Below are positions 1 through 10,048 of a DNA stretch of 64,000 nucleotides, in pieces. Under the pieces are notes generated by a model. That model was not told where the DNA came from. It searched no databases and saw only the letters and a list, made by a program, of their open reading frames with translations. This DNA is from Mycobacterium shimoidei (GTDB lineage: Bacteria; Actinomycetota; Actinomycetes; Mycobacteriales; Mycobacteriaceae), in contig LQPU01000005.1 of assembly GCA_002101905.1 (NCBI GenBank), positions 124,001 to 188,000 of the forward strand, given 5' to 3'. Position 1 is the first letter of the stretch, and every line of letters starts with the position of its first letter. Position numbers and translations under genes: made by a program.

Positions 1-264
1 ACCTTCTACACCGGCTTCGGCGGCTGGGCCGATCAGCAACTAGCGGATGGCACGGTGATCTGGACGGCACCTACGGGTCACACGTACAGCACCACACCCG
101 GCGGTGCCGTGTTCTTCCCGATATTGGCCGATCCCACAGGCGAATTAGTGTTGCCGGCCTCGCTCAAGTCACTCGGCGCGAGAGGCCGCCCGTATCGCCG
201 CCTGCAACGATCCGCCACCCTTTTAGCGCGGTTTTGCTGCGTAACGGGGTCTGGCGCTGGCTAG
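1..264 (+). CDS. HNH endonuclease-like 13E12/DUF222-type protein, C-terminal fragment
   Basis: The frame is open from the first base and stops with TAG at 262-264, so this is the 3' end of a gene that begins upstream. The visible ~87 residues contain GFGGWADQQLADGTVIWTAP followed by GHTY. This is typical of the region after the HNH zinc site in the mycobacterial 13E12-repeat (DUF222 plus HNH) family, where W..P.GHTY.T.PG ends the HNH domain. These proteins are multicopy in mycobacteria and their biological role is poorly known. The catalytic HNH residues would lie upstream, so activity cannot be judged. The tail after GGAVFFP is less family-like and could be slightly altered. Confidence 0.75.
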   Translation, partial: TFYTGFGGWADQQLADGTVIWTAPTGHTYSTTPGGAVFFPILADPTGELVLPASLKSLGARGRPYRRLQRSATLLARFCCVTGSGAG

Positions 265-291
265 CATGAGCTAACGCGCGGAATACCGCCG
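231..291 (+). promoter_or_regulatory. Upstream region shared by both LuxR-cyclase genes (copy 1)
   Basis: GTTTTGCT, then CTGGCTAGCATGA, then AACGCGCGGA recur at the same relative positions before the second paralogue (3581-3641). TAGCAT at 262-267 fits a mycobacterial TANNNT -10 box. No good -35 is visible. Conservation of non-coding sequence between the copies suggests the promoter was duplicated with the gene. Confidence 0.45.
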
Positions 292-3200
292 TTGAACTGC
301 GGCGACTGGAGCGACGTGGGCATGACCGAACTGCCCTCCGGAACGGCGACGTTGCTGCTGGCCGACGTCGAGGGTTCCACTCTGCTGTGGGAAACCCAAC
401 CCGACGACATGTCCGACGCATTCGCGCGCCTGGACCGCACCCTGTCCGAGGTCATCGGCACTCTGCACGGCGTGCGGCCGGTCGAGCAGGGTGAGGGCGA
501 CAGCTTTGTGGTGGCATTCTCCCGCGCCAGTGACGCCATCGCCTGCGCGCTCGAATTGCAGCGAGCGGCGTTGGCCCCCATCCGACTACGGATCGGCATC
601 CACAGCGGGGAAGTGCAGCTGCGCGACGAAGGCAACTACATCGGTCCGACCATCAACCGCACCGCACGCATCCGCGACCTGGCTCACGGCGGCCAAACCG
701 TGCTCTCCGGCGCCACCGAAGCACTCGTCGCCGACCGGCTCCCGGCGGATGCCTGGCTGACCGAGCTGGGCAGCTACCCACTGCGCGGTGTACCCCGTCC
801 CGAACGCGTGCTGCAGCTCTGCCACCCGGACATCCGGAACGAATTCCCGCCGCTACGCACAGCCAAATCGATCGCCACCCATAATCTTCCGGCACAGCTG
901 AGCAGCTTTGTCGGGCGCAACGATCAGATCCGGCAGTTGATCGACACCCTCACGCACAACCGGTTGGTCACATTGACGGGCGCCGGAGGCGTGGGCAAAA
1001 CCCGCCTGGCGATACAAGTTGCATCCCAGGCGGGACCCGATTTCGACGACGGCGTGTTCTATGTCGATCTGGCACCGATCACCGATCCGGCCCTGGTCCC
1101 CGTCGCCACGGCCCGCGCGCTGGGTCTGCGCGACGAGCCAGGCCGCTCCACGGTCGAATCCGTCACGCGGTTCATCGGCGAGCGCCACCTCCTCATGGTG
1201 GTAGACAACTGCGAACACCTCTTGGATGCCAGCGCCGAATTGACCACGGCCCTGCTGGGCGCCTGCCCGGAATTGACAGTGCTGGCCACCAGCCGGGAAC
1301 CCATCGCCGTTGCCGGCGAGGTGAGCTGGCGGGTGCCGTCGCTGTCGCTGGAGGAAGAGGCCATTGAACTTTTCGTCGACCGCGCTCGCCATGCCCGCCC
1401 GGACTGGGATGCTCCCGACGACAAGGCGGGCACTGTCGCCGAAATCTGTCACCGACTAGACGGTGTGCCGCTGGCGATCGAACTGGCAGCGGCGCGGGTG
1501 CGTTCACTGTCGCTCGACGAGATCCTCGACGGTCTGCACGACCGATTCCGGCTACTGACCGGTGGTGCGCGCACCGCCGTACAGCGCCAGCAGACGCTGC
1601 GCGCATCGGTGGATTGGTCACACGCACTGCTCACCGACCCCGAACGGGTGCTGTTCCGCCGGCTCTCGGTGTTCATGGGCAGCTTTGACCTGGCTGCCGC
1701 CGAAGTCGTCGCGTCTGACGGTGGTCTCGAACGCCATCAAGTGCTGGATTTACTCACCTTGCTTGTCGACAAATCCCTCGTCGCAGCCGAATATGCCAGC
1801 GGGCCAACGCGATACCGCCTACTCGAGATGGTCCGCCAATACGCGCTGGAAAAGCTCGGCGAGTCCGGCGAGGCCGAAGAGGTCCGAACGCGGCACCGCG
1901 ACCACTACACAGCGCTGGCCGCCCGGGTGGAGGCGCCGCCGGTGACCGAACTGGATCGTCGTGTCGGGTGGGCCGAAACCGAGATCGACAATCTACGCGC
2001 CGCGTTCACCTGGAGCCTCGAGTGCTCGGAGCTCGAACACGCATTGCAGCTGGCATCGGCGCTGCATCCGTTCTGGCTGACGACGGGCCGCTTTTCGGAG
2101 GGGCTCAGCTGGTTTGACGCCGTCCTTTCCGACTCTGACCTTGCACCCGCGGTGTGGACGCGGGCCATGGTGGACCGGGCGGCTATCGACGCGTATTCCG
2201 GCGCGGAAAGCAAGGATCTTGCCGAACAGTCGCTGACCATGGCCCGTGAATTGGGCGACCCGGCGTTGACGGTTCGGGCGCTCACGGCGTGCGGCGGACT
2301 GTCGATATATGAGCCGGCGGTCGCCCGGCAGTACCTGGACGAAGGGATCGCGCTAGCGCGGGAATTGGGCGACGACTGGAGGTTGATTCAGCTGCTCAAC
2401 TGGCGCGCGTTCGGCGGGAACGCGTCAGGTGAGCTGCACGAGCCGCTCATCGCGGCCGAAGACGGCTGCACCCTCGCCCAGGCAATCGGCGATCACTTTC
2501 ACGCGCGGCTGTGCCGCATGTGGCGAGGGTTGGCCCGGGCCTGTCTGGGCGAACTGGCCGACGGCATTCCAGAGTTGCGTGCCGTGCTTGCAGAGGCGGA
2601 GACAGCTCACGATTCTGTTACCCGGGCACTCTGCCTCATCTGCCTAGCCTTCCCACTCACCCACGCAGGTGAACTGAGCGAGGCACGAGCCGCGGCCGAG
2701 CGCGCCATTGAAGCCGGGACGGCGCTCGGCGGATTTTACTTGGATACGGCATATGCATCCGCGGGACTCGCCGCGTTCGCCGCTGGCGATGCGCCGGCGG
2801 CCCGAGAGGCAAGCGAAGCGGCCTGGCAGCACAGAAATCCTGCCCGCGAAGCACTTGTCATCAGCATCGCCCCGCTCGCCGAGTCAGCTGCGGCGTGCGG
2901 CGATCTCAGCGCGGCTCGGCGCTGGGCCGACCAGGCCGTATCGATAACCCGGCAATGGCACTTGCTCAATACGCGTGCCAGACGCATGCACGTGGCCATC
3001 GCGCAAGGGGAATTCCAACAGGCTGAACGCGACGCCTACGACGCGCTGGCACTGTCCAGTGAGCTGCGAGCGCACCTATTTACGCCGGATCTGCTGGAAT
3101 GTCTCGCCGTGCTGGCCGTCGAAAGCGGCAACCATCGCGAAGCTGCCCGCCTTGTCGGGGCCGCCGATGCCATTCGGCAGCGCACCGGCGCAGTGCGGTT

Positions 3201-3555
3201 CAAGATCTACGACGCCGGCTATGAGTCCCGCCTCGCAGACATCCGTAACGCTCTGGGAGAAAACGATTTTGAGGCGGCACGCACTGAGGGATTCGCTTTA
3301 TCGACAGATGAGGCGATCGCGTATGCTTTGCGCGGCCGTGGTGAACGCAAACGGCCGTCTAACGGGTGGGCCTCGCTGACCCCAACCGAACTCGACGTGG
3401 TGCGCCTGGTCAGCGAAGGACTTCCCAACAAAGACATCGCCGCCCGGCTTTTCGTCTCACCGCGCACCGTGCAGACCCACCTCACGCACGTCTACACCAA
3501 ACTCGGCCTGACCTCGCGCGTCCAGCTCGCGCAGGAAGCAGCCCGCCACCACTGA
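292..3555 (+). CDS. Adenylate cyclase-like / NB-ARC-type ATPase / LuxR transcriptional regulator, copy 1
   Basis: The 1,087-residue protein has the layout of the Mtb Rv0386/Rv1358/Rv2488c family. An N-terminal class III cyclase domain (about 10-175) has metal-binding Asp residues in LLADVEGST and GEGDSFV, and Asn and Arg in GPTINRTAR. Next comes an NB-ARC/AAA-like ATPase with Walker A GAGGVGKT near 230 and Walker B LLMVVDNCEHLL. A long TPR-like helical region follows. The C-terminal LuxR helix-turn-helix (about 1020-1085) contains LTPTELDVVRLVSEG and VSPRTVQTHL. Gln replaces the usual substrate-specifying Lys before GEGD, as known for Rv0386. It probably couples a nucleotide or ligand signal to transcription; targets are unknown. 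TTG 292 is chosen because it aligns with GTG 3642 of copy 2; ATG 322 is an alternative. Confidence 0.9.
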   Translation: MNCGDWSDVGMTELPSGTATLLLADVEGSTLLWETQPDDMSDAFARLDRTLSEVIGTLHGVRPVEQGEGDSFVVAFSRASDAIACALELQRAALAPIRLRIGIHSGEVQLRDEGNYIGPTINRTARIRDLAHGGQTVLSGATEALVADRLPADAWLTELGSYPLRGVPRPERVLQLCHPDIRNEFPPLRTAKSIATHNLPAQLSSFVGRNDQIRQLIDTLTHNRLVTLTGAGGVGKTRLAIQVASQAGPDFDDGVFYVDLAPITDPALVPVATARALGLRDEPGRSTVESVTRFIGERHLLMVVDNCEHLLDASAELTTALLGACPELTVLATSREPIAVAGEVSWRVPSLSLEEEAIELFVDRARHARPDWDAPDDKAGTVAEICHRLDGVPLAIELAAARVRSLSLDEILDGLHDRFRLLTGGARTAVQRQQTLRASVDWSHALLTDPERVLFRRLSVFMGSFDLAAAEVVASDGGLERHQVLDLLTLLVDKSLVAAEYASGPTRYRLLEMVRQYALEKLGESGEAEEVRTRHRDHYTALAARVEAPPVTELDRRVGWAETEIDNLRAAFTWSLECSELEHALQLASALHPFWLTTGRFSEGLSWFDAVLSDSDLAPAVWTRAMVDRAAIDAYSGAESKDLAEQSLTMARELGDPALTVRALTACGGLSIYEPAVARQYLDEGIALARELGDDWRLIQLLNWRAFGGNASGELHEPLIAAEDGCTLAQAIGDHFHARLCRMWRGLARACLGELADGIPELRAVLAEAETAHDSVTRALCLICLAFPLTHAGELSEARAAAERAIEAGTALGGFYLDTAYASAGLAAFAAGDAPAAREASEAAWQHRNPAREALVISIAPLAESAAACGDLSAARRWADQAVSITRQWHLLNTRARRMHVAIAQGEFQQAERDAYDALALSSELRAHLFTPDLLECLAVLAVESGNHREAARLVGAADAIRQRTGAVRFKIYDAGYESRLADIRNALGENDFEAARTEGFALSTDEAIAYALRGRGERKRPSNGWASLTPTELDVVRLVSEGLPNKDIAARLFVSPRTVQTHLTHVYTKLGLTSRVQLAQEAARHH

Positions 3556-3580
3556 GACGGATATACGCGGTTTCGCTGAT

Positions 3581-3641
3581 GTTTTGCTCTACTGGCGACC
3601 GCATGCTGGCTAGCATGATCGAACGCGCGGACACACCGCCC
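3581..3641 (+). promoter_or_regulatory. Upstream region shared by both LuxR-cyclase genes (copy 2)
   Basis: This matches 231-291 in order and spacing: GTTTTGCT, CTGGCTAGCATGA, AACGCGCGGA, then ACCGCC. TAGCAT at 3611-3616 is the candidate -10. If that is right, the ATG codons at 3603 and 3615 lie at or upstream of transcription start and are not used. Confidence 0.45.
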
Positions 3642-6600
3642 GTGAACTGGAGCGACGTGGGCATAAACGAGCTGCCCTCGGGAACAGTGACGTTGCTGCT
3701 GGCCGACGTCGAGGGCTCGACGCAGCTCTGGGAAACCCAACCCGACGACATGTCCGACGCATTCACGCGCTTGGATCACGCCCTCACCGAAGTCATCGCC
3801 GCCCACGACGGGGTGCGGCCCGTCGAGCAAGGCGAAGGCGACAGCTTCGTCGTCGCGTTCCCCCGCGCCAGCGACGCAATAGCTTGCGCCCTGGCCCTGC
3901 AGCGAGCGCCGCTCGCGCCGATCCGGCTGCGCATCGGCGTGCACAGCGGAGAAATCCAGCTGCGCGACGAAGCCAATTACATCGGTCCGACCATCAACCG
4001 CACCGCACGCATCCGCGACCTGGCTCACGGCGGCCAAACCGTGCTCTCCGGCGTCACCGAAGCGCTGGCGGCCGACCGACTGCCGGCGGATGTATGGCTG
4101 ACTGAGCTGGGCAGCTACCCACTGCGCGGTGTGGCCCGGCCCGAACGCGTGCTGCAGCTCTGCCACCCCGATCTGCGCAACGAGTTTCCGCCGCTACGGA
4201 CATCCAGCACCGTTGCCGTGCAGCAACTTCCGGTCCAACTCACCACCTTCATCGGACGAGTAGCAGAGATCAAAAAGGTGCGGGGGGTACTGACCGACAA
4301 CCGACTCGTCACCTTGACCGGTGCCGGCGGCGCGGGCAAGACACGTCTGGCGGTGCAAGTCGCCGCACAGATGGCCAATGAATTCGGCGATGGCGTCTGG
4401 TACGTCGATCTGGCTGCGATCACCAACCCCGATGTGGTTCCCGTCGCGACGGCGCGAGCGCTGGGTCTTCCCGATCAGCCGGGCCGCTCGACGATGGACA
4501 CCCTCATCCGCACGATCGGCGACAAGCAGATACTCGTGGTTTTGGACAACTGCGAGCACCTGCTCGACGTAACCGCAACGCTGACAATGGATCTGCTTGG
4601 CGCTTGCCCCAACCTGAGTTTCCTGGCCACCAGTCGTGAACCGATCGCCGTGGACGGCGAGGTGATCTGGCGGGTGCCATCACTGTCGCTGGACGACGAG
4701 GCCATCGACCTGTTTGTCGACCGGGCCCGCCGAGCGCGCCCCGATTTCGCCATCAACGACGACAACCGTGCGACCGTCGAAGAAATCTGCCGCCGCCTCG
4801 ACGGCATGCCGTTGGCAATCGAACTCGCCGCGGCGCAAGTACGCGCCTTGTCGCTCGACGAAATCCTCGCCGGCCTGCACGATCGCTTCCGCCTACTGGC
4901 CGGCGGTGCACGCCGATCAGTACGTCGCCAGCAGACGTTGCATGCCTCAGTCGACTGGTCGCACGCACTGCTGACCGACCCCGAACGAGTCCTGTTCCGG
5001 CGGCTGGCCGCCTTCATGGGCGGCTTCGACCTCGACGCCGCACGGGCGGTGGCGAGCGGAGGCCCCGTCCAAAGTCACCATATTTTGGATCAGCTCACCC
5101 TATTGGTCGACAAGTCACTTGTGGTCGCCGAAAACACAACGGGCCGAACGCGATACCGGTTGCTGGAGATGGTCCGGCAATATGCTCTGGAAAAGCTCTC
5201 GGAATCCGGCGAAGCCGATGCGGTGCGCGCCCGACACCGCGACCACTACACGGCAATGGGCGCCCTGCTCGACAATCCGACACGGCATAACCATCAGCAG
5301 CTGCTCGAGCAAGCCGAATCCGAGATCGACAACTTGCGCGCAGCGTTCGGGTGGAGCCTGGAAAACTCCGATGCCGCAATGGCCTTGCAACTCGCCTCGT
5401 CGCTACAACCACTGTGGCTTGCCCGGGGCCGCATCCAAGAAGGGCTGGCCTGGTTGGATGCGGCACTCGCTGACCAATGCGCCGCCGACGGAGACGATGT
5501 ATCCGCGGCGCGTGCGCGGGCTCTCGCTGAGAAGGCGCTGCTCAATTCATGGGCCATTTACACCTTCAGCATTGCGGACGCCGAAGAGGCCCTGACCGCC
5601 GCGCGCCGACTCGAGGACCCAAGATTGCTCTGTCGGGCGCTCACCGCACGTGGCGCCATGGCCACGTTTGATGCCGAGCAGGCTCTTTCCTACTTCGGCG
5701 AGGCGATCGAGTTGGCCCGCAAATTGGACGACCGGTGGACACTGAGCCACATCCTTGGGTTGCAGGCGTATGCGGGGTTTATGGCGGGGGATCCCCGTGG
5801 CTCGCATGCCGCAGGCGAGGAAGGGCGGGACCTCGCTGATTCGGTTGGCGACCGGTTCGGCTCACGATTCAGTCGCTGCTGGGGCCTCGCGGCATCCCAA
5901 ATGATGCTGGGCCAACTGGCCGCCGCCGCCACACAGTGCGACAAGCTTGTCGCCGAAGCAGATGCCGACGGGGACTTGCTCAATAGGTACTTCGGCCTCA
6001 TCCACCAGGTCCACGCCTTGGCGTACCTGGGCAGGACTGCCGAAGCGCGCGCCACTGCCGATGCCGCCATCGAGACCGGGGCGGAGCTCGGCCCCGCACT
6101 TGAAGGGATTGGCTATCTGGCGGTGGCCATCGCAGCTTTGGCCGCGGGCGACGTAGCAGAAGCAGCCGAGGCAAACAAGACGTCCTGGCAGCGAGTCGGG
6201 ATGCAAGCTGAGGCGTCGGCGATACAACTGTGGCGCCGGGCGGAGGCTGCGCTGGCAGCTAACGACCTTATTGAGGCGCGTGGCTGGGCGGACGAAGCCG
6301 TCTCGGGCACCAAAGGTTGCCAGCGGATGCTTGCGCTGGCAACACGCGCTCACGTCGCAACAGCCGAAGGGGCACTGCGAGATGCAGAGCGCGACGCCCG
6401 CAACGTGCTCGAGATAGCGGTCGACGTCGAAAGTCAAATAATCGTGCCGGATATGTTCGAATTGCTCGCCGCGTTGTCAGCCGATGCCGGCAGTCATATC
6501 GAAGCAGCGCGGCTCCTCGGCGCAGCCGATGCGATCCGAAATCGCACTGGCGCAGTCCGCTTCAAGGTTCACGACGCCCGTTTTGAAGCTGCACTCACGA

Positions 6601-6917
6601 CCGTTCGTAACGCATTGGGGCAGCCCGACTTTGATGCTGCCTGGGCTGAGGGCGCCGCGTTGTCCACCGAAGAAGCGATCGCCTATGCCCTGCGCGGTCA
6701 CGGCGAACGAAAACGGCCGTCCAACGGCTGGGCCGCGCTGACTCCCACCGAACTCGACGTGGTCCGTCTGGTCAGCGAAGGACTTCCGAACAAAGACATC
6801 GCCGCTCGGCTATTCGTGTCACCGCGCACCGTGCAGACTCACCTCACGCACGTCTACACCAAACTCGGCCTGACCTCACGCGTCCAACTCGCGCAGGAGG
6901 CGGCTCAGCACACGTGA
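3642..6917 (+). CDS. Adenylate cyclase-like / NB-ARC-type ATPase / LuxR transcriptional regulator, copy 2
   Basis: The ~1,091-residue tandem paralogue of the preceding gene has the same order: cyclase domain (LLADVEGST, GEGDSFVVAF, GPTINRTAR), ATPase domain (Walker A GAGGAGKT, Walker B ILVVLDNCEHLL), TPR-like middle and LuxR HTH. The cyclase, ATPase and HTH parts are nearly identical between copies. The helical middle has drifted most, as expected if it senses different ligands or partners. Both carry Gln in place of the substrate-specifying Lys. The codon aligned with ATG 322 of copy 1 is ATA here, so this gene must start upstream. GTG 3642 is preferred, with ATG 3603 and 3615 as alternatives. 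Only ~86 bp separate it from copy 1. Confidence 0.9.
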   Translation: MNWSDVGINELPSGTVTLLLADVEGSTQLWETQPDDMSDAFTRLDHALTEVIAAHDGVRPVEQGEGDSFVVAFPRASDAIACALALQRAPLAPIRLRIGVHSGEIQLRDEANYIGPTINRTARIRDLAHGGQTVLSGVTEALAADRLPADVWLTELGSYPLRGVARPERVLQLCHPDLRNEFPPLRTSSTVAVQQLPVQLTTFIGRVAEIKKVRGVLTDNRLVTLTGAGGAGKTRLAVQVAAQMANEFGDGVWYVDLAAITNPDVVPVATARALGLPDQPGRSTMDTLIRTIGDKQILVVLDNCEHLLDVTATLTMDLLGACPNLSFLATSREPIAVDGEVIWRVPSLSLDDEAIDLFVDRARRARPDFAINDDNRATVEEICRRLDGMPLAIELAAAQVRALSLDEILAGLHDRFRLLAGGARRSVRRQQTLHASVDWSHALLTDPERVLFRRLAAFMGGFDLDAARAVASGGPVQSHHILDQLTLLVDKSLVVAENTTGRTRYRLLEMVRQYALEKLSESGEADAVRARHRDHYTAMGALLDNPTRHNHQQLLEQAESEIDNLRAAFGWSLENSDAAMALQLASSLQPLWLARGRIQEGLAWLDAALADQCAADGDDVSAARARALAEKALLNSWAIYTFSIADAEEALTAARRLEDPRLLCRALTARGAMATFDAEQALSYFGEAIELARKLDDRWTLSHILGLQAYAGFMAGDPRGSHAAGEEGRDLADSVGDRFGSRFSRCWGLAASQMMLGQLAAAATQCDKLVAEADADGDLLNRYFGLIHQVHALAYLGRTAEARATADAAIETGAELGPALEGIGYLAVAIAALAAGDVAEAAEANKTSWQRVGMQAEASAIQLWRRAEAALAANDLIEARGWADEAVSGTKGCQRMLALATRAHVATAEGALRDAERDARNVLEIAVDVESQIIVPDMFELLAALSADAGSHIEAARLLGAADAIRNRTGAVRFKVHDARFEAALTTVRNALGQPDFDAAWAEGAALSTEEAIAYALRGHGERKRPSNGWAALTPTELDVVRLVSEGLPNKDIAARLFVSPRTVQTHLTHVYTKLGLTSRVQLAQEAAQHT

Positions 6918-6921
6918 TCGA

Positions 6922-7395
6922 CTAGACCATCGCGCCACGGACAACCCACAGGGCCAAGAAAGCGAACATGAAGCCCAGGCACAACAGGTGATCCCGGGCG
7001 ACGGACCGGGCCAGCCGTGTCTGGTCGGCCGGACTGCCAACGCGGTTACCCAGGCGAATCGCGTTGGGCACGGTACGTATCAGCGCCAAAAGAATTGGTG
7101 CGCCCGCGAGGACCGCGGAGACGGCTATCACCCAACCCGGCTCACGCCCGCGCACAGCCCAGAATCCTAAGGCTCCCAGCAGGATTGCCATGACGATCAT
7201 AATCAGGCGACCCATTGGCTGCGAGGTTGTCGTTGCGCGATGGTAGTAGCCTGCGATCGAGGCGAGCACCGGCTCGGGTAGTTCTTCGCGCGCATTTCGG
7301 TGGCCGAATACCTGTGCGTCGAAGATGAAATCCATCCAGAGGACGGCAACCAGGAACCCACTGCAGGCGGTCAGCAACAGTGGCGCGGCACGCAT
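6922..7395 (-). CDS. Four-helix membrane protein of unknown function
   Basis: This 157-residue protein is predicted by eye to cross the membrane four times (about residues 5-25, 64-81, 86-107 and 137-154), with a conserved-looking YYHRATTTSQP segment between helices 1 and 2. I do not recognise its family. The start at 7395 lies 4 bp after the stop of lipJ, so the two are probably cotranscribed. A longer frame reaching 7473 exists but would overlap lipJ by 74 bp and puts a hydrophilic stretch before the first helix, so the shorter start is chosen. It converges with the second LuxR-cyclase gene, 4 bp away. Confidence 0.75.
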   Translation of the reverse strand: MRAAPLLLTACSGFLVAVLWMDFIFDAQVFGHRNAREELPEPVLASIAGYYHRATTTSQPMGRLIMIVMAILLGALGFWAVRGREPGWVIAVSAVLAGAPILLALIRTVPNAIRLGNRVGSPADQTRLARSVARDHLLCLGFMFAFLALWVVRGAMV

Positions 7396-7399
7396 CGCA

Positions 7400-8788
7400 T
7401 CACCGCCTGATCGTCGCCTCGTCACGCACCAGGGCGCACAGCAGCCAAGGGCCGGGTACGCCTTTGAGCTCATGCATGCCGCGCTCGACGAACTTCCGCC
7501 GCGAGCCGGCGACGATGTCGCGCACCGTCGAGGTCATCAGCACCTCGCTCGGGCGAGCAAGCGCCGCGACACGCGCACAGATGTGCACAGCCAGACCGGC
7601 CACATCTTCTTTTGCAGCCCCCCGCACCTCGACCTCACCGGCGTGAAGTCCCACCCGAACCTCGATTCCGAGCACCCGCACGGCATCGACAATGGCCTGC
7701 GCACACGCGATCGCGGCGCTGGGACTGGTGAACGTTGCTATGAATCCGTCACCGGCGGTGTTGATTTCGCGTCCTCCGAACCGCTCGAGCTCGTGGCGGA
7801 CGAAAGTGTCGTGGTTGTCCAGTACATCGCGCCACCGAGCGTCGCCGAGGGCGGCGGCATGCTTGGTGGAGCCCACGATGTCGGTGAATATGATTGTGGT
7901 GAGGACACGTTCGGCTTCGTAACCGCCCCGCACGCCGGTGATGAATTCCTCGATCTCGTCGAGCATCGGTGCGGTGTCGCCGACCCAGTACAGGGCATCC
8001 GTGCCAGGCAACTCCACATAGCGCGAACCCGCGATGTGCTCGGCGAGATAGCGGCCGTGCTCGGCCGGGACGAATCTCAGGTTGGACCGGTGCAAGATCA
8101 GCGTCGGCACGCTGATACGAGCGAGGGTGTCCCGTACATCGGACTCAGCCACGATCTTGCTGACGGCGCGCGCCGTGCTCGGTGACGCGGCGCGATTACC
8201 GGCGAGATCCCACCAGCCCCGGAATGCGTCATCGCCGGCGATGCTCGGAGCGACAATGCCCAGGATGTCGAATCCCTTTTCGACCGCATCCGGCTCGATC
8301 CCGATGGTCCAGAACCGACCGACGACGCTCGTTTGCGAGCCAACCTGATAATCGGGCGCCCACAGCAAGCGCGCCGCGCCGTTGACGATCACGAGGCTGC
8401 GCACCCGCTCCGGATACTCGGCGGCCAGCACGAGTCCGATCATCGCGTTGTAACTCGGCGCGAAGACCGAGGCCTGCTCGCATCCGATTGCGTCCATCAC
8501 CGCGATGGCATCCTCGGCCCAGAACCGCGGACCCAGCACATCCGGGGCGAGAATGCGCGACGACAAACCCATTCCGCGCAGGTCGAAACGGATCACCCGG
8601 CTGAACGACGCCAGGCGCCGATGGAACCGGTACATCGAAGGCTCGGCGTCGATGGTGTCGATTGGGATGGACGGGCCCGACAGCACGAGCAGATCAGTCG
8701 GGCCATCGCCGAAGACCTGGTAGGCGATGTCCACCTTGAGCTCGCCGTCGCCGGATTCCGCGTAGCGGGTTCGCGGAGCTTGCGCCAC
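7400..8788 (-). CDS. lipJ: LipJ-type alpha/beta hydrolase fused to class III adenylate cyclase
   Basis: The 462 residues match the length and sequence style of Mtb Rv1900c (LipJ), whose cyclase domain has adenylate cyclase activity. The N-terminal half is an alpha/beta hydrolase ([20 protein letters not shown], nucleophile region VFAPSYNAM). The C-terminal half is a cyclase domain with metal Asp in FTDIVGST and NTAGDGF. Asn occupies the position usually held by the substrate-specifying Lys (INTAGDG), as in Rv1900c, and His stands at the usual transition-state Asn position (GLAVHICAR). The product would be cAMP; the hydrolase substrate is unknown. It sits downstream of the NanT-like gene (10-bp gap) and upstream of a small membrane protein, so probably in one operon. 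Confidence 0.92.
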   Translation of the reverse strand: MAQAPRTRYAESGDGELKVDIAYQVFGDGPTDLLVLSGPSIPIDTIDAEPSMYRFHRRLASFSRVIRFDLRGMGLSSRILAPDVLGPRFWAEDAIAVMDAIGCEQASVFAPSYNAMIGLVLAAEYPERVRSLVIVNGAARLLWAPDYQVGSQTSVVGRFWTIGIEPDAVEKGFDILGIVAPSIAGDDAFRGWWDLAGNRAASPSTARAVSKIVAESDVRDTLARISVPTLILHRSNLRFVPAEHGRYLAEHIAGSRYVELPGTDALYWVGDTAPMLDEIEEFITGVRGGYEAERVLTTIIFTDIVGSTKHAAALGDARWRDVLDNHDTFVRHELERFGGREINTAGDGFIATFTSPSAAIACAQAIVDAVRVLGIEVRVGLHAGEVEVRGAAKEDVAGLAVHICARVAALARPSEVLMTSTVRDIVAGSRRKFVERGMHELKGVPGPWLLCALVRDEATIRR

Positions 8789-8797
8789 CGCCTCAGG

Positions 8798-10048
8798 TTA
8801 ATTCAGGTCGAAGGTCTCCCGGGTGCCGAACCTGATGCCGGTCGCGTCGGTGCCCAGCGTGGTCAGCAGCGCTACCGCAACCAGGACCGGCGTGATCGTG
8901 GCGGCCAACGCGAAGGGATAGCCGTGGGAATCGGCCAGGTGCTCTTGGATAGGCAGGTTGAACGCCGCCAGCAGATTGCCCAGCTGATACGTCACGCCCG
9001 GGTAGAAACCACGGATGGCATCCGGCGACATCTCGGTGAGATGCGCGGGGATGACACCCCAGGCGCCCTGCACCACGACCTGCATCAAAAATGCGCCGAG
9101 ACACAGCATCGCGGCGGCGCGCGAGTACGCGAACAGCGGCACGATCGGCAGCCCCAGGACTGCGCAGAAGATGATGGTGTAGCGGCGACCAAACCGTTGC
9201 GAGAGCGTGCCGAAGATCAGCCCGCCCACGATGGCGCCGACGTTGTAAACAACCACGATGGACTTGGCCGTCGCGGCGGAGAGGCCGGCGCCTTGGTTGT
9301 GGGTGGCCGCGAGGAACGTCGGGTACACGTCCTGGGTGCCGTGGCTCATCCAGTTGAACGCGGTCATCAGCAGCACCAGGTAGACGAACCGGCGCACGAC
9401 TCTTGCGTCGGCCAACACATCGCGAATCCTGGTGCGTGTCAAGCGCATACGATCCTGAGTCACCTCCCACACCTCGGATTCGCGCACCCGGTACCGGATG
9501 ATCAGGCTGATCAGGGCGGGGATGATGGACAGGCCGAACAACCAGCGCCACGACAGCCCAAGCCAATTCATCACCAACAGCGACGCCAGGGTTGCGAGCA
9601 GATAACCCAACGCGTAGCCCTCCTGCAGCAGACCCGAGAAGAATCCGCGGCGGCCGACCGGAACCTTCTCCATCGCAAGTGCAGCTCCCAGACCCCACTC
9701 GCCGCCCATACCGATGCCGTACAACAGCCGCAGAATCACCAAGACGGTGAAGTTGGGTGCGAATGCGCACAAGAAACCGACCAGCGAATAGAACGCCACG
9801 TCCACCATCAGCGGCAGCCGTCGTCCTACCCGGTCGGCCCACAGCCCGAACAGCAACGCGCCTACCGGGCGCATCATCAAGGCGGCCGTGGTGAGGAACG
9901 CGACTTCGGTTTTGGTGCGGTGGAAGGTTTCCGCGATATCGGCGTAGACCAGCACGACCAGGAAGTAATCGAAGGCATCCATCGTCCAGCCGAGCAGCGC
10001 CGCGAGAAATGAGTTTCGCTGGTCGGCGGTGAGCCGTTGTCGGGTCAC
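8798..10048 (-). CDS. nanT: Major facilitator transporter, NanT-like (Rv1902c family)
   Basis: The 416-residue protein has about 12 membrane segments and MFS signatures: [10 protein letters not shown] after helix 2 and a Gly-rich [11 protein letters not shown] stretch in helix 4/5. It resembles the sialic-acid/metabolite-proton symporter group and Mtb Rv1902c (NanT), which also lies next to lipJ. The true substrate in mycobacteria is not established. GTG 10048 is chosen because it overlaps the stop of the upstream hydrolase in a GTGA junction. A long frame continues upstream of this point but only through the antisense of the hydrolase reading frame. Confidence 0.85.
   Translation of the reverse strand: MTRQRLTADQRNSFLAALLGWTMDAFDYFLVVLVYADIAETFHRTKTEVAFLTTAALMMRPVGALLFGLWADRVGRRLPLMVDVAFYSLVGFLCAFAPNFTVLVILRLLYGIGMGGEWGLGAALAMEKVPVGRRGFFSGLLQEGYALGYLLATLASLLVMNWLGLSWRWLFGLSIIPALISLIIRYRVRESEVWEVTQDRMRLTRTRIRDVLADARVVRRFVYLVLLMTAFNWMSHGTQDVYPTFLAATHNQGAGLSAATAKSIVVVYNVGAIVGGLIFGTLSQRFGRRYTIIFCAVLGLPIVPLFAYSRAAAMLCLGAFLMQVVVQGAWGVIPAHLTEMSPDAIRGFYPGVTYQLGNLLAAFNLPIQEHLADSHGYPFALAATITPVLVAVALLTTLGTDATGIRFGTRETFDLN

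Noticed and set aside
8333..10012. 559-codon plus-strand open frame
   Set aside because: It is antisense to the well-supported NanT-like and LipJ genes, and its composition (Gln/His/Arg-rich, no domain) is typical of GC-rich shadow frames.
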